Shown here in pieces: positions 18,735 to 29,470 of a stretch of DNA of 64,000 nucleotides; the stretch's first letter is position 1; every line of letters begins with the position of its first letter. The position numbers and the translations under genes were made by a program. The stretch is from an uncultured Prochlorococcus sp. (lineage in GTDB: Bacteria; Cyanobacteriota; Cyanobacteriia; PCC-6307; Cyanobiaceae). Location of the stretch: positions 62,001 to 126,000 of the forward strand of contig NZ_CACMSM010000001.1 of assembly GCF_902616385.1 (NCBI RefSeq), given 5' to 3'. The notes under the pieces are model-generated. The model was not told the DNA's origin. It saw only the letters and a program-made list of their open reading frames with translations, and did not search any database.

Positions 18735-19934
18735 CTAATCTACTTCAACTTTCGGTAATCTATTTTTAAAAGAACAAAGAATTTCCCAAGGTATAGTATT
18801 AGATTTTCTTGCCCATTCAAGAGGAGAAATTGTTTTATCACCATCAGATCCTAGTAATACCACGGTACTACCAACTTTAATTTCATTAGAATCTGTTATG
18901 TCTACCATCATTTGGTCCATAGTTATAGATCCAACTTGAGGATAAAATCTATTATTATGAATAACGTTAATCTTGCCTGAAAGATTTCTTGGTACACCAT
19001 CTGCATAACCGATACTTAATATAGCTAACTTAGTTTTTCTATGACTCACAAATTTGCCTCCATAACTTACACTTACACCTTTATCAATAGTTCTTATAAA
19101 AGCTACTTTGACCTTCAAAGATAAAGCTGCATTAAGTAATAAATTTTTATCCATTTTAGCTAGAGGACTGTATCCATACATAGAAAGCCCAACACGTACC
19201 ATGTCAAAATGAAAATCTTTGCTAAGAAGCATTCCCGCTGAATTAGCCAAATGAATCTTAATTTGATTACTGCTATCAAGATTAATTTGCTTCAATAATT
19301 TATTAAACTTCAGTCTTTGTAATTGTGTAATACTTTGAGAATCTAATGCTTCATCTTCATCTGCAGACGATAAATGACTATATATTCCTTCTATTGAAAT
19401 GTTCTCAAAAGATTTTATTTTTTCAAATTGCTGAACAAATTTATTAGATTCAAATCCTAATCTTGACATTCCAGTGTCAACCTTAAGATGTAGAGAAAAT
19501 TTCAACCCAAAGTGCTTCCCGATATTATTGCAAACTAAACACTCTCTTATACTACTTATAGTTGGCATAAGATCATTTTTAAAGGATATTATTAAATCTC
19601 TTTTTGTATATAGATTTCCGAGAATAAGAATTGGTTTCTTAACTCCAAAAGAACGTAGCTTAAGCCCTTCTTTTAAAGTTGCAACGCCTAATTCCGAAGC
19701 TCCGCCTTTAATAGCGTATTCAGATACTACTTTTGCATCATGTCCATATCCATCAGCTTTAACGACTGCCATAAATTGACAATTTTTACTTAATTTTGAT
19801 CTTAACTGTCTAACGTTTGTTTCTATTTCTTTACCTTTAACTTCAATCCATGCTCTTTGTTTAAAATCTATATCTTTTTCAAAACTTGAAAATTTGTCAA
19901 AATTAAATACCTGATTTGTTTGCCTATTTTGCAT
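18735..19934 (-). CDS. alr: Alanine racemase
   Basis: Alr makes D-alanine for peptidoglycan from L-alanine, using pyridoxal phosphate. The PLP-binding lysine is in AVVKADGYGHDA (about residues 57-68). The C-terminal beta-barrel domain supplies the catalytic Tyr, seen in VSYGGKFVS, and the SIGYADGVPR and GSITMDQMMVD blocks are conserved. At 399 residues it is slightly longer than usual because of an N-terminal extension of about 25 residues, so the annotated ATG at 19934 may be upstream of the true start. It is transcribed divergently from the HNH gene. Confidence 0.96.
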   Translation of the reverse strand: MQNRQTNQVFNFDKFSSFEKDIDFKQRAWIEVKGKEIETNVRQLRSKLSKNCQFMAVVKADGYGHDAKVVSEYAIKGGASELGVATLKEGLKLRSFGVKKPILILGNLYTKRDLIISFKNDLMPTISSIRECLVCNNIGKHFGLKFSLHLKVDTGMSRLGFESNKFVQQFEKIKSFENISIEGIYSHLSSADEDEALDSQSITQLQRLKFNKLLKQINLDSSNQIKIHLANSAGMLLSKDFHFDMVRVGLSMYGYSPLAKMDKNLLLNAALSLKVKVAFIRTIDKGVSVSYGGKFVSHRKTKLAILSIGYADGVPRNLSGKINVIHNNRFYPQVGSITMDQMMVDITDSNEIKVGSTVVLLGSDGDKTISPLEWARKSNTIPWEILCSFKNRLPKVEVD

Positions 19935-20002
19935 TAACTTTGCACAAATATATGCGCTTATTGAAATATACAGTTAGCATGACATGTAAATTCTATTTTG
20001 GC

Positions 20003-20509
20003 ATGGGCCAGACTCTAGTTTTAAATGCATCTTATGAACCTTTAAACATCACTTCCTGGCGAAGAGCAGTAATTTTGATGATTAAAGGTAAAGCAGAAAG
20101 CTTAGAGGAAGATAAAACATTTTCAATTCATAGTGGGAAAAAGTTGCCAACAGTTATAAGACTTCGTTACTACGTAAAAGTTCCTTTTAGAGAGGTTTCT
20201 TTAACAAGAAAAAATATTCTTCTGAGAGATAATAATTCTTGCCAATACTGCAATTATAGAGGTAGCGACCTATCAATAGATCATGTTTTACCGAGAAGCA
20301 GAGGTGGAACAGATAACTGGGAGAATGTTACTACAGCATGTCTCAGATGTAATGTACAAAAAGGTAATCGAACCCCCGAAGAGGCGAATATGCCCTTAAA
20401 ACGTAAGCCTTATCGTCCATTAAGTAATCTAAATTTTGAAGCCACAAGACAAATTGACTCTGGCAAGCATAAAGAATGGAGTAAATACGTAATAGGGGGT
20501 GCAATCTAA
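20003..20509 (+). CDS. HNH endonuclease family protein
   Basis: Counting from ATG 20003, residues 80-83 (CQYC) and 113-116 (CLRC) form a zinc-ribbon pair around the D93-H94 and N117...K120 of the HNH motif (IDHVLPRSRGG...NVTTACLRC). The N-terminal block VLNASYEPLNITSWRRA is widely conserved in cyanobacterial HNH proteins. The frame stays open upstream, with ATGs at 19979 and 19952 and overlap with alr at 19916-19934. I prefer 20003 because conservation begins there, but cannot prove it. A nuclease role is inferred from the fold, and its target is unknown. Confidence 0.88.
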   Translation: MGQTLVLNASYEPLNITSWRRAVILMIKGKAESLEEDKTFSIHSGKKLPTVIRLRYYVKVPFREVSLTRKNILLRDNNSCQYCNYRGSDLSIDHVLPRSRGGTDNWENVTTACLRCNVQKGNRTPEEANMPLKRKPYRPLSNLNFEATRQIDSGKHKEWSKYVIGGAI

Positions 20510-20519
20510 TATAAAAATC

Positions 20520-21614
20520 TTAATTTACTTCTTTATTAAAATCTTCCATCATTCTTTTTTGTTCTTGCGCTATGCATGCATTAATCACTTCTTCTAATTG
20601 ACCAGCAAGAATTGGCTCAAGAGAAAAATTGGAACCTAATCTATGATCAGTTGTCCTGTTATCTTTAAAATTATAAGTTCTGATTTTTTCACTTCTATCG
20701 CCTGTTCCAACCTGGGAAAGCCTTTGTGATCTTTCTTTTGCATTGGCTTCTTTTAATTGAATTTCATACAATTTAGCTCTTAAAATTTCCATTGCTCGTT
20801 CGCGATTTTGCAATTGTGATCTTTCTTGAGTACAAAAAACTCTTATTCCTGTAGGCTTGTGGAGAAGATCAATAGCTGTCTCTACCTTATTAACATTTTG
20901 TCCCCCTGCACCTCCTGATCTTGCTGTTCCAACCTCTAGATCTGTTGGATCAATTTTAACTTCGACAGGATCAGCCTCAGGCATAACGGCAACTGTAGCA
21001 GTAGAGGTGTGAACTCTACCTTGAGATTCAGTTGCTGGAACTCTTTGGACTCTATGTACACCAGCCTCAAATTTAAGTTGACTATATACAGAATCTCCCT
21101 TAACGGAGATAACTAACTCCTTAAATCCACCCATATCTGACTCGGAAGCACTAACAGGTTTTACAGACCATCCAATTTTTTGTCCATATCTCTCATACAT
21201 TCTTGCCAAATCACCCGCCCAGATACAAGCCTCGTTACCTCCAGCCCCGGCTCGGATTTCTAACATTACACTTCTTTCATTTCTTGGATCTTTTGGCAAT
21301 AAGGCGATTGTGGTTTTTTGAATCAGTTCACTCTTAGATTCCTCTAGAGTTTTTAACTCCTCATTTATCAAAGATTCCATTTCTTTATCATTTCTATTCT
21401 CTTTTAGTAGATTTTTTGAATCTTCGATTTCTTTATCAGTATCAAGCAACTTATTAAAATCAATCACCAAAGGTTCCAATTTGGATCTTTCTTTAGCTAT
21501 TGATTCTAATTTTTTTGGATCATTAGCTATATCAGGATCTGCAAGTTGCACTTCCAAATTTTCAAAACTTTCTGAAGCAATCTTCAACCTAGCAATTAAT
21601 GTTGAGTATTCCAA
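20520..21614 (-). CDS. prfA: Peptide chain release factor 1
   Basis: RF1 releases finished proteins at UAA and UAG stops. The 364-residue sequence has the GGQ hydrolysis motif in [15 protein letters not shown] and the PxT codon-reading tripeptide in [14 protein letters not shown], which distinguishes RF1 from RF2. The N-terminal coiled helices and the C-terminal [11 protein letters not shown] region are typical. It is the last gene of the minus-strand ribosomal supercluster, 27 bases after rpmE. Confidence 0.97.
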   Translation of the reverse strand: MEYSTLIARLKIASESFENLEVQLADPDIANDPKKLESIAKERSKLEPLVIDFNKLLDTDKEIEDSKNLLKENRNDKEMESLINEELKTLEESKSELIQKTTIALLPKDPRNERSVMLEIRAGAGGNEACIWAGDLARMYERYGQKIGWSVKPVSASESDMGGFKELVISVKGDSVYSQLKFEAGVHRVQRVPATESQGRVHTSTATVAVMPEADPVEVKIDPTDLEVGTARSGGAGGQNVNKVETAIDLLHKPTGIRVFCTQERSQLQNRERAMEILRAKLYEIQLKEANAKERSQRLSQVGTGDRSEKIRTYNFKDNRTTDHRLGSNFSLEPILAGQLEEVINACIAQEQKRMMEDFNKEVN

Positions 21615-21641
21615 TTGAAATTATGCTTAATTTTGAAAATT

Positions 21642-21902
21642 CTATTTTTTAGAATCTTTTTCTTCTTTTTGATCTTTTGATGTGGCTGAATTAGCGGAAC
21701 CCATTCCATATTTTTTCATAAACCTATCAACCCTACCTTCTGTATCAAGAATCTTTTGAGTTCCAGTGAAGAAGGGATGATTACCACTCCAAACATCAAC
21801 ATGTAATTCAGGCTGCGTGGAGCCAGTAGTCATTACAACTTCTCCATTACAAATAACTTTTGCATCTGGATACCACTTTGGGTGTATTTCTGATTTTGGC
21901 AT
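21642..21902 (-). CDS. rpmE: Ribosomal protein L31, zinc-free form
   Basis: The 86-residue protein has the L31 signatures IHPKWYPDA near the start and HPFFTGTQKILDTEGRVDRFMKKYG in the middle, plus a charged cyanobacterial tail (KDQKEEKDSKK). The CxxC pair normally preceding HPFFTG is replaced by W-S-G-N, and only one isolated Cys (VICNGE) remains, so this is a C-minus type L31 that should not bind zinc. It is co-transcribed with rpsI (12-base gap) and prfA. Confidence 0.95.
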   Translation of the reverse strand: MPKSEIHPKWYPDAKVICNGEVVMTTGSTQPELHVDVWSGNHPFFTGTQKILDTEGRVDRFMKKYGMGSANSATSKDQKEEKDSKK

Positions 21903-21914
21903 AATTTAATTCCT

Positions 21915-22325
21915 TTAACGTTTGGAGAATTGAGGAGCTTTTCTTGCTTTTTTAAGACCATATTTTCTTCTTTCCTTAGCTCTAGGATCTCTACTGAGAT
22001 GACCTTCAGTTTTTAGCGGTTTCCTATTGTCAGGAGATAATTCGCAAAGTGCTCGAGCTGCACCTTGCTTTATAGCATCTGCTTGACCAGTCAATCCACC
22101 ACCAAAAACATTTACTAAAATATCATAAGAATTTTCCAGACCTAATGTTTGCAAAGGTGCTTTAATTGAATTTAAATGCAGAGGATTAAAGTTTAAGTAA
22201 TCATCTCCAGCACGACCATTAATTTTTATTAGTCCATTTCCTGGGATCAAGCGAACTCTAGCTACTGAAGTTTTTCTTCTTCCAGTTCCCCAATACACAG
22301 CTTTGTTTTTTATTTGACTATTCAT
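21915..22325 (-). CDS. rpsI: Ribosomal protein S9
   Basis: The 136-residue S9 contacts the 16S rRNA head, and its extended C-terminal tail reaches the P-site tRNA. Recognised by [27 protein letters not shown] and the terminal [12 protein letters not shown] with its final KR. It lies nine bases after rplM, the usual L13-S9 pair. Confidence 0.97.
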   Translation of the reverse strand: MNSQIKNKAVYWGTGRRKTSVARVRLIPGNGLIKINGRAGDDYLNFNPLHLNSIKAPLQTLGLENSYDILVNVFGGGLTGQADAIKQGAARALCELSPDNRKPLKTEGHLSRDPRAKERRKYGLKKARKAPQFSKR

Positions 22326-22334
22326 TTTAATAAA

Positions 22335-22766
22335 TTAACTATTTAATAATACAGGATTCTGAGCAGCATGAGGATGATCAGAACCTTTATAAACTTTTAG
22401 TTTTTTAAATTGCTGTCTTCCTAAAGAGTTATGAGGCAACATGCCCTTAACAGCTTGCTCGATGATTCTTTCAGGAATTCTTTCTTGTAAAGACTCAAAT
22501 TTTTCAATTTTCATTCCTCCTGGTCTTCCAGAATGTCTCCTGTACAATTTTTGTGATGCTTTTTTACCTGTTACCTCAACTTTCTCGGCATTTACTACAA
22601 TGACAAAATCTCCAGTATCTAGATGAGGTGTAAATGTTGGTTTGTTCTTACCTCTCAATACAGTTGAGATTTCTGTAGCAAGCCTACCAAGCGTCTTATC
22701 TTTTGCGTCAACTAAAAACCAATTTCTTTCAATTGTTTCTAAAGATGGAGTAATTGTTTTATTCAT
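22335..22766 (-). CDS. rplM: Ribosomal protein L13
   Basis: The 143-residue L13 is an early-assembling 50S protein. The blocks [38 protein letters not shown] and the C-terminal [14 protein letters not shown] are characteristic. It starts a short group rplM-rpsI-rpmE-prfA that follows truA after a 115-base gap, which probably holds its own promoter. Confidence 0.97.
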   Translation of the reverse strand: MNKTITPSLETIERNWFLVDAKDKTLGRLATEISTVLRGKNKPTFTPHLDTGDFVIVVNAEKVEVTGKKASQKLYRRHSGRPGGMKIEKFESLQERIPERIIEQAVKGMLPHNSLGRQQFKKLKVYKGSDHPHAAQNPVLLNS

Positions 22767-22881
22767 TTACCAAATTTCTGCAAATAAAATTTAAAGTAGT
22801 CTTCAATTCTACCTTATTGAAGGAATATTAAACAACAGTTTTGAATGATTTACACAAAAAATTCGGTTAATTAAATCTTAC

Positions 22882-23688
22882 TTAAGAAAAACCCTTAATT
22901 AAAAATACAGGGAAAAAATCATTGTTATTAATCTTTTTAAAAACATTTTCTTCATAAACAGCATTTACAAAACATAACCCCTTAGCTGGAGCAGATTCTT
23001 TAACATCATTTTTCTTTTTGTTTACCCATCTATCTGTAAAAATTTCTGGCGATATTTTGTTTTCTCCAACTAAAACTAGTTGACCAATAATTAAGCGGAC
23101 CATTCCATATAGGAAACCAGTAGCTTTGATATCAACAAAAATCAAATCTTCTACTCTTTTAATGTCTATATTTTTTATTTTTGTAATTGAGTTTGTTCTA
23201 TTACTACCACTTTTCTGAAAAGCAAAAAAATCATGTTCTCCTATCATTTTCCTGGATGCATTTAACATTAAAACTTCATCTAATACTTTTTGATATCTGT
23301 GCCATGACCAATTATTGATGAACAAGTTTGAGAATTTACTGTTATTAATGACATATCGATAATGTCTATACATCGCTGAATAGCATGCATGCCAACTGTC
23401 TTTTACCTCCACTGATTCCAAGATTCTAATTGATGAGGGTAAAAGACCATTTAAGACATCAGAATAACTATTTCCTGGAATAACACAATCAACATCAAAG
23501 TGTACTACTTGACCTGATGCATGAACCCCAGCATCAGTCCTCCCTGCTGCAAAAGTCTTTACTGTATGATTTGTAATCTTTAAGATAGCTCTGTCTAAAA
23601 TTTCTTGAACAGTAGTTGCATTTTTTTGTTTTTGCCAACCTGAATAATGAGATCCATCATATTGGACTAATAATGCTACCCTTTTCAA
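22882..23688 (-). CDS. truA: tRNA pseudouridine synthase A
   Basis: TruA makes pseudouridine at positions 38-40 of the tRNA anticodon stem-loop. The catalytic Asp is in AGRTDAGVHASGQ (about residue 52), and YDGSHYSGWQKQ and FLYGMVRLIIG are family blocks. The 268-residue length is normal. It lies 38 bases after rplQ, the arrangement seen in many cyanobacteria. Confidence 0.95.
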   Translation of the reverse strand: MKRVALLVQYDGSHYSGWQKQKNATTVQEILDRAILKITNHTVKTFAAGRTDAGVHASGQVVHFDVDCVIPGNSYSDVLNGLLPSSIRILESVEVKDSWHACYSAMYRHYRYVINNSKFSNLFINNWSWHRYQKVLDEVLMLNASRKMIGEHDFFAFQKSGSNRTNSITKIKNIDIKRVEDLIFVDIKATGFLYGMVRLIIGQLVLVGENKISPEIFTDRWVNKKKNDVKESAPAKGLCFVNAVYEENVFKKINNNDFFPVFLIKGFS

Positions 23689-23726
23689 AAGTTATTTTTT
23701 AGTAAAAGCTCCTTTAATTAACTAAC

Positions 23727-24077
23727 TTAAACAAGCTCGATTATGGCCATCTGAGCGTTATCACCTTTTCTAGATACAGTTCTGACAATGCGTGTATAAC
23801 CTCCATTTCTATCTCCATATCTTTCCTTTGCTTTTTCAAATAATGAATGAACTAATTTTTTATCATAAATATATCCAATAGCCCTTCTCCTAGAAGCCAA
23901 ACTTCCCTCTTTTGCAAGTGAAATCATTCTTTCAGCTTCATTTCTTAAAGCTTTTGCCCTAGCTTTTGTTGTCGTTACTCTACCTTCTCTAATTAATTGT
24001 GTAGTTAAACCTCTTAGAAGTGCTTTCCTCTGATCAGCAGGTTTACTTAATAATGGAATTCTAAGTTGGTGTCTCAT
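23727..24077 (-). CDS. rplQ: Ribosomal protein L17
   Basis: The 116-residue L17 lies near the peptide exit tunnel. Recognised by the N-terminal [24 protein letters not shown] block and the C-terminal [13 protein letters not shown]. It follows rpoA after 14 bases, as in most bacterial alpha operons. Confidence 0.96.
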   Translation of the reverse strand: MRHQLRIPLLSKPADQRKALLRGLTTQLIREGRVTTTKARAKALRNEAERMISLAKEGSLASRRRAIGYIYDKKLVHSLFEKAKERYGDRNGGYTRIVRTVSRKGDNAQMAIIELV

Positions 24078-24091
24078 AATCTTAAAAAATG

Positions 24092-25030
24092 TTAAACAGA
24101 TGTTCTGCTTTGTGGAATAGAAATGCCTATGCGCTCGAGAGCTTCAATCACCTCATCTGCAGATTTAGAGCCAAAGTTCTTAATTTCAAGAAGATCTTCA
24201 TAGCTGAAGCCCATTAAATCCGAAACCGAGTTAACTTGCGCCCGTTTCAAACAATTATATGCTCTAACGGACAAGTTTAGTTCCTCGAGAGGAATTTGAG
24301 CTTCAGGAGATGGTTCAGGTTCTTCAGGAATTTCTTCAACCATTGTGACAGTGGCAAGGGGTTGGAATAGTTCTATTAATTGATTTGCAGCTTCAGCAAT
24401 AGCATCGTCAGGACTGGTTGAGCCATCTGTTACTACTTCCATTTTTAATCTTTCTCTTCCTGTTCCTCCTTCTGCTACAGCAGTTTCATCAATCGTAAAG
24501 TTCACTCTCTTCACCGGCATAAATACAGCATCTATTTGAAGCAAATCAATAGCAGTTGTCTCTTCACTCCTTCGGTCGACGGGTCGATATCCAACACCTC
24601 TTTCAACATGGATTTCCAGCTCTAAGTTATGACCCTCCTGGATAGTCGCAATCGGTTTTTCGCCATCAACAATTTCAACTTGAGAGGAGAATTGAATGTC
24701 ATTAGCCTTCACCTCCATTGGACCACTAGCTACTAACCTGCCGATTTCGAGTTCTGGATTAGTGCTATTTATTGATAGTTGCTTACAATTAAGAAGAATA
24801 TCTAAAACGTCTTCTCTAACTCCAGGAATAGTGGCATATTCATGATTAATTCCTGCTATTCTTACTGCAGTAACTGCACTCCCTTCAAGTCCTCCCATAA
24901 GGACTCTTCTAAGTGAATTACCCAAAGTTGTAGCTTGTCCCCTTTCTAGAGGGCCAATTAAAAAAGTTCCTGTTTGGGAGCGATCATCTGCTATTTGATG
25001 GTCAATTCTGTCAATCTGGTATTGCAACAC
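24092..25030 (-). CDS. rpoA: RNA polymerase alpha subunit
   Basis: The alpha dimer nucleates RNA polymerase assembly, and its C-terminal domain contacts UP elements and activators. The N-terminal domain has the assembly block [21 protein letters not shown] Glu/Pro-rich linker (about 230-245) leads to the C-terminal domain with [23 protein letters not shown] and [14 protein letters not shown]. It is 312 residues long. It lies between rpsK and rplQ, with a 54-base gap upstream. Confidence 0.98.
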   Translation of the reverse strand: MLQYQIDRIDHQIADDRSQTGTFLIGPLERGQATTLGNSLRRVLMGGLEGSAVTAVRIAGINHEYATIPGVREDVLDILLNCKQLSINSTNPELEIGRLVASGPMEVKANDIQFSSQVEIVDGEKPIATIQEGHNLELEIHVERGVGYRPVDRRSEETTAIDLLQIDAVFMPVKRVNFTIDETAVAEGGTGRERLKMEVVTDGSTSPDDAIAEAANQLIELFQPLATVTMVEEIPEEPEPSPEAQIPLEELNLSVRAYNCLKRAQVNSVSDLMGFSYEDLLEIKNFGSKSADEVIEALERIGISIPQSRTSV

Positions 25031-25084
25031 GGAAAATAATGAGGTTAAGAGTTTTTGTTTGGGGGGGTTGAGAATGGTTGAGAC

Positions 25085-25477
25085 CTAAACGCGTCTTCGT
25101 TTAGGTCTTCTACATCCATTATGAGGTAATGGAGTTACATCTCTTATTAGAGTTATTTCTAATCCGGCCACTTGTAAAGCTCTTATGGCCGTTTCCCTAC
25201 CTGCGCCCGGCCCTCTAACTAGTACTTCTATTTGTCTCATTCCTTGATCAAGTGCTCTTCTAGCTGCAGCTTCGGCAGCTGTTTGAGCAGCAAATGGCGT
25301 ACCTTTCCTAGCGCCTTTAAATCCACTTGCTCCTGCAGAAGACCAAGAAATTACATGACCAGAGGTGTCAGTAATTGAGACGATAGTATTATTAAATGTG
25401 CTTTGGATATGTACCACACCATTAGGTACATTACGTTTAGATTTCTTAGAACCTGTTTTTTTTACTGTAGCTGCCAT
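25085..25477 (-). CDS. rpsK: Ribosomal protein S11
   Basis: The 130-residue S11 sits on the 30S platform near the mRNA exit. Recognised by [36 protein letters not shown] and the terminal [18 protein letters not shown]. It is preceded by rpsM and followed by rpoA on the same strand. Confidence 0.98.
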   Translation of the reverse strand: MAATVKKTGSKKSKRNVPNGVVHIQSTFNNTIVSITDTSGHVISWSSAGASGFKGARKGTPFAAQTAAEAAARRALDQGMRQIEVLVRGPGAGRETAIRALQVAGLEITLIRDVTPLPHNGCRRPKRRRV

Positions 25478-25521
25478 GATGTTTTAATTTAATACTTCAA
25501 TTTGTAGATAGATTTAGTTTA

Positions 25522-25887
25522 TTATTTTTTTCTTCCAGCAACTGTTTTCCTAGAACCCCGTCTTGTTCTTGCATTGGTTCTAGTTCTTTGACCTCTTACT
25601 GGAAGACTCATTCTATGTCTTCTTCCTCTTACACACCCTATATCTTGTAGACGTTTTAAAGCCATGCCCTCTTTTCTTCTCAAATCCCCTTCTAAAGTGA
25701 ATTCTTCTGTGGCGCCTCTAAGTTTCTGCACTTCAGAATCTGAAAGGTCTTTGACACGAGTATCTGGGTTTACACCCGTATTAGCGAGAATTAGCTTAGA
25801 TCTCGTTAGACCAATTCCATAGACGTATGTAAGTGCAATTTCAACTCGCTTTTCGCGAGGTATGTCAATTCCTGCAATCCTGGCCAC
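25522..25887 (-). CDS. rpsM: Ribosomal protein S13
   Basis: The 121-residue S13 in the 30S head contacts the 50S subunit and the P-site t[29 protein letters not shown] is the classic N-terminus, and [25 protein letters not shown] is the conserved basic tail. It follows rpmJ and precedes rpsK. Confidence 0.98.
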   Translation of the reverse strand: MARIAGIDIPREKRVEIALTYVYGIGLTRSKLILANTGVNPDTRVKDLSDSEVQKLRGATEEFTLEGDLRRKEGMALKRLQDIGCVRGRRHRMSLPVRGQRTRTNARTRRGSRKTVAGRKK

Positions 25888-25928
25888 GTGTTTTGAATAA
25901 GTAAAAGTTTGAATTTAAGGGTTGAAAT

Positions 25929-26045
25929 TTAACCCTGACGCTGTTTATTGCGAGGTCTTTTCTTGTTAATAACATAGATTTTACCTCTTCTCCTCACGAT
26001 CTGATCGTCAGGACTAATTTTTTTGACTGAAGATCTGACCTTCAT
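25929..26045 (-). CDS. rpmJ: Ribosomal protein L36, zinc-free form
   Basis: A 38-residue ORF encodes [19 protein letters not shown] followed by [19 protein letters not shown]. The start MKVR.SVKK and end KQRQG identify L36. In the usual zinc-ribbon form the positions corresponding to S11, D14 and N27 are Cys and a His follows; here none of these ligands is present, so it is a C-minus L36. It lies between adk and rpsM, the standard cyanobacterial position. Confidence 0.95.
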   Translation of the reverse strand: MKVRSSVKKISPDDQIVRRRGKIYVINKKRPRNKQRQG

Positions 26046-26090
26046 AGGGGTTTAACAAATAAAACGTTAATACTATATTCTACATCATCA

Positions 26091-26639
26091 TCAAGCCATT
26101 TTTTGTTTGATATCAGAGGAAATGGTTTTTAAATTTCTATCAGCATCAATATACTCTAACAAAGAGAGATCTTTAAAATATTGAATCAATGGTTCTGTAG
26201 TTTTTTTATAAATGTCAACTCTTTTTTTAATTGTCTCTTCTGTATCATCTTTTCTACCTCTTAATAGCAAACGCTTAATTAATACTTCTTCCGGAATATC
26301 TAAATAAAAAACTAATTCCAAAGGTTGATTTATTTCATTTAAGACTTCATTCAATGAATTTACTTGAGATAAATTTCTTGGGTAACCATCTAGAATCCAA
26401 CCTTTATTATCCTTGACTAAATTTTGTCTTACTATCTTTAATACGAGTTCATCACTAACAAGTTCCCCTCGATTCATAATATCCCTTACCTTAATACCAA
26501 GGGCAGTATTCATTTCGATTTCTTTTCTTAATAGTTCACCAGTAGAAAGATGTAAATAAGAATTACTTTGACTTAGCAATTCCGCTTGAGTCCCTTTCCC
26601 TGCTCCTGGTGCTCCTAAAAATAGTATATGTTTTTTCAT
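26091..26639 (-). CDS. adk: Adenylate kinase
   Basis: Adk interconverts ATP plus AMP with two ADP. The P-loop [10 protein letters not shown] is at about residues 8-17, the AMP-binding block is [10 protein letters not shown], and WILDGYPRN is the family signature. At 182 residues it is the short form, with a small LID ([14 protein letters not shown]) and no zinc-binding Cys. Its ATG overlaps the secY stop by one base, so translation is coupled. Confidence 0.97.
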   Translation of the reverse strand: MKKHILFLGAPGAGKGTQAELLSQSNSYLHLSTGELLRKEIEMNTALGIKVRDIMNRGELVSDELVLKIVRQNLVKDNKGWILDGYPRNLSQVNSLNEVLNEINQPLELVFYLDIPEEVLIKRLLLRGRKDDTEETIKKRVDIYKKTTEPLIQYFKDLSLLEYIDADRNLKTISSDIKQKMA

Positions 26640-27958
26640 TAATTGTTAATTAATCCTTCATATCTTTGAGAAATAACATAAGTTTGAATTTGCTTAGCAG
26701 TATCTATAGCAACACCCACAAGAATAAGTAATGAAGTTGCTCCTAAACCTTGAAAAGTCTGAACATTCGTAGCTCTTTCTACTGCAGCAGGGATTATAGC
26801 TACTGAACCCAGAAATAATCCTCCTAATAATGTCAACCTATTTTGTATACCTGATAGGTAGTTTGCCGTATTAGTGCCTGGTCTAACTCCTGGTATAGCT
26901 ACTCCTCCTTTCTTTAAATTTGAAGCTACATCAATTGGATTGATAGTAAGAGATGCGTAAAAATAAGAGAAGCCTACAATCAAGGAGAAAAATGTAAGAG
27001 CATATGGCCAAGGGTTAGAAGATCCTGGATTTAAACTACTCGCTAACTTAATTAAGACTGGATTGCCCGTAACATTTGCAATAGTTATAGGTAAAAAGAT
27101 TAAAGCAGATGCAAAAATAATAGGCATGACTCCTCCTGCATTTAATTTCAAAGGTAAATAACTTTGCCTTGTAGGAAGAAGTGTTGAATTTCCTATCTGC
27201 CTTTTAGCACTAACAATAGGAATGCGTCTTGCTCCCTCTTGGACAAAAATTATCCCCACAATTGTCAGTAAAAATACTCCAAGTAAAACTGCTATACCTA
27301 AAACATCTCCTCTATCGCCAGTTTGTGCTTTTTCAATGGTTGAACTTAGAGCTTTAGGCAAAGTAGAAACAATATTCAAAAAAATTACCAGTGAAGCTCC
27401 TTGACCTATACCTTTCTCCGTAATTATTTCACTAAACCACATAACTAACATTGAACCTGTAACTAAGGCTATAGAAGTTTGTAAGACGAATGTAGTTTCA
27501 CTTATCCCCTGAATAGCATATTGTCTGAGAATTAAGGAAAAAATTATACTTTGCAACAATCCCCATCCTAATGAAACATATCTTGTTATTTGGGCAATTT
27601 TTCTTCTTCCCGCTTCTCCTTCATTTTTTTGTAAATCCTCAAGAACAGGCAATGAAGCTGTGAGAAGCTGAATAATAATTGATGCGTTGATAAAAGGAAG
27701 TATTCCTAATGCAAATATTCCAAGGGTTGAAATTCCTCCTCCAGTAAAAATATCTAAAAAACCTATTAATTGACCCCCTTGATCTATAAAACTTTTAAAA
27801 GCAACCCTATCAATACCTGGCATGGGGATATAGATACCAAGTCTTACTAAAAGGAGAAGACCTAAAGTTGTTAAAACTCTACTCCTTAGCTCTTTATTTA
27901 AAAATAATTGGGAAAGTATTTCAGAAGCGCTAGGATTTCTACTTTTGTTGACAAACAT
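26639..27958 (-). CDS. secY: Protein translocase subunit SecY
   Basis: SecY forms the protein-conducting channel in the plasma and thylakoid membranes. The 439-residue protein has ten hydrophobic segments and the blocks [31 protein letters not shown] (plug and TM2 region) and [23 protein letters not shown]. It lies after rplO and before adk, the standard spc-type order. Confidence 0.98.
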   Translation of the reverse strand: MFVNKSRNPSASEILSQLFLNKELRSRVLTTLGLLLLVRLGIYIPMPGIDRVAFKSFIDQGGQLIGFLDIFTGGGISTLGIFALGILPFINASIIIQLLTASLPVLEDLQKNEGEAGRRKIAQITRYVSLGWGLLQSIIFSLILRQYAIQGISETTFVLQTSIALVTGSMLVMWFSEIITEKGIGQGASLVIFLNIVSTLPKALSSTIEKAQTGDRGDVLGIAVLLGVFLLTIVGIIFVQEGARRIPIVSAKRQIGNSTLLPTRQSYLPLKLNAGGVMPIIFASALIFLPITIANVTGNPVLIKLASSLNPGSSNPWPYALTFFSLIVGFSYFYASLTINPIDVASNLKKGGVAIPGVRPGTNTANYLSGIQNRLTLLGGLFLGSVAIIPAAVERATNVQTFQGLGATSLLILVGVAIDTAKQIQTYVISQRYEGLINN

Positions 27959-27987
27959 TTTGAAGCTTACCTAAATTTTTAATAAAT

Positions 27988-28446
27988 TTATTTATTTTTT
28001 ATAAGCTCGCAGGAACCACCCGCATCCTCAATCTTTTGTTTTGCAGCTTTTGTGAACGCATGAGCCTGAACTGTTAATTTTACATTAAGTTTTCCGCTAC
28101 CGAGTATTTTTAAAGGAAATTTTGGCTTGAATATCAATCCTTTCTTAACAAGTGAATCTAAATTAACAGTTTCGTTATCTTTGAAATCATTTAATTTATC
28201 TAAATTAATTATAGAAAAGTTCTTTTGATTAATAATTTCAAAATGCTTTAATTTTGGAACTCTTCTATATAAGGGCATTTGGCCACCCTCAAAGCCTGGA
28301 CGTGTGGGTCTTCCAGAACGCGACTTTTGTCCTCTCATTCCAAAACCACATGATGCACCCTGACCGGCTGCAATACCTCTACCCTTTCTTAATTTTTTCT
28401 TTCTTGAGCCAGAGTTTGATTTAAGTGTATTTAATGTTGAAGTCAT
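27988..28446 (-). CDS. rplO: Ribosomal protein L15
   Basis: This 50S assembly protein has a Gly/Arg/Lys-rich N-terminal half ([21 protein letters not shown]) and a folded C-terminal half ending [13 protein letters not shown] use the ATG at 28446 ([11 protein letters not shown]). A TTG three codons earlier overlaps the rpsE stop and would only add three residues. It lies directly before secY. Confidence 0.96.
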   Translation of the reverse strand: MTSTLNTLKSNSGSRKKKLRKGRGIAAGQGASCGFGMRGQKSRSGRPTRPGFEGGQMPLYRRVPKLKHFEIINQKNFSIINLDKLNDFKDNETVNLDSLVKKGLIFKPKFPLKILGSGKLNVKLTVQAHAFTKAAKQKIEDAGGSCELIKNK

Positions 28447-28451
28447 AATTT

Positions 28452-29072
28452 TCAAGAATAGAGCTGTTCAAGTGAGATGCCTCTCTCCCTTGAAGCAGAT
28501 TTATGGGTTCTTAATTGAGAAAGAGCTACCATAGCAGCTCTTGCATTATTCAAAGGCGTTTTACTACCTAATCTTTTTGCTAAGACATTTTTTATGCCTG
28601 CTAATTCTAAAACAGTTCTTATTGAACCACCAGCAATTACACCTGTACCTGGAGCAGCCGGTCTAATTAGCACATTAGCAGCACCATCTCGACCTTTAGA
28701 TAAGGTTGGTATCGAATTATTTGGAGTTAAGGGAACTCTAACAAGATTTTTTTTACCATCTGAAACTCCCTTTCTAACAGCACCAATTACATCTCCAGCT
28801 TTTCCAACTCCAACTCCAACTTGACCTTTCTCATTGCCTACAACAACAATTGCTCTAAAGCTCATTTTTTTTCCGCCTTTAACAGTTTTAGATACGCGTC
28901 TTATTTGAACAACCCTTTCTTGCCAATCAGAATCTCTCTCTAGATTTTTAGAGTCGCCTCTTTTATTTCTTTTTCGATCATTACGATTATTCTTTTTTTG
29001 TTCGCCAGGCATGGCTCCAGGAACGTTATCATTCTTGGATTGAATTTCTTGTTTTGTAGGAGTGTCAGTCAT
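28452..29072 (-). CDS. rpsE: Ribosomal protein S5
   Basis: S5 helps decoding accuracy on the 30S body. The conserved core begins near residue 48 with [25 protein letters not shown], followed by [19 protein letters not shown] and the [19 protein letters not shown] block. A charged, low-complexity 47-residue extension precedes it, as in other picocyanobacteria. Total length is 206 residues. Confidence 0.97.
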   Translation of the reverse strand: MTDTPTKQEIQSKNDNVPGAMPGEQKKNNRNDRKRNKRGDSKNLERDSDWQERVVQIRRVSKTVKGGKKMSFRAIVVVGNEKGQVGVGVGKAGDVIGAVRKGVSDGKKNLVRVPLTPNNSIPTLSKGRDGAANVLIRPAAPGTGVIAGGSIRTVLELAGIKNVLAKRLGSKTPLNNARAAMVALSQLRTHKSASRERGISLEQLYS

Positions 29073-29087
29073 AGTAAAAATTAAAAA

Positions 29088-29456
29088 TTAGAATTCTAAG
29101 CCAGCTTCACGAGCAGCGTCAGCAAGTGCCTTAACTCTACCGTGATATAAATTTCCTCCACGGTCAAATATTACTTGCTTAATACCTTTTTTTATCGCTC
29201 TCTTTGCTAGTAATTTGCCAACAATAGAAGAAGAATTACAATCAGAGGGTAATTTTTCAGATTTTTCTCTTAGTTCCTTATCAACAGTTGAAGCTGAGCA
29301 AATAGTTGTTTGAGCATGATCATCTATAACCTGGGCATAAATATGGTTATTAGAACGAAAAACAGACAATCTTGGACGCATTGCATCTCCAATTAAGAAT
29401 CTTCTTAATCTTCTATGTCTTTTTTGGGTTTGTAATTTCCTGGAAAGTTTGGTCAT
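29088..29456 (-). CDS. rplR: Ribosomal protein L18
   Basis: The 122-residue L18 binds 5S rRNA. The C-terminal block [28 protein letters not shown] is diagnostic, with [20 protein letters not shown] in the middle. It is co-transcribed between rplF and rpsE. Confidence 0.97.
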   Translation of the reverse strand: MTKLSRKLQTQKRHRRLRRFLIGDAMRPRLSVFRSNNHIYAQVIDDHAQTTICSASTVDKELREKSEKLPSDCNSSSIVGKLLAKRAIKKGIKQVIFDRGGNLYHGRVKALADAAREAGLEF

Positions 29457-29470
29457 TTTTTTAATTGGAA

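Noticed and set aside
20003-20509. HNH nuclease as part of a mobile intron or homing element
   Set aside because: No intron boundaries or interrupted host gene are present; the protein has the widespread cyanobacterial stand-alone HNH N-terminus.
28447-28455. TTG start giving MKIM for L15
   Set aside because: It overlaps the rpsE stop and adds three non-conserved residues; the ATG at 28446 matches the usual start.
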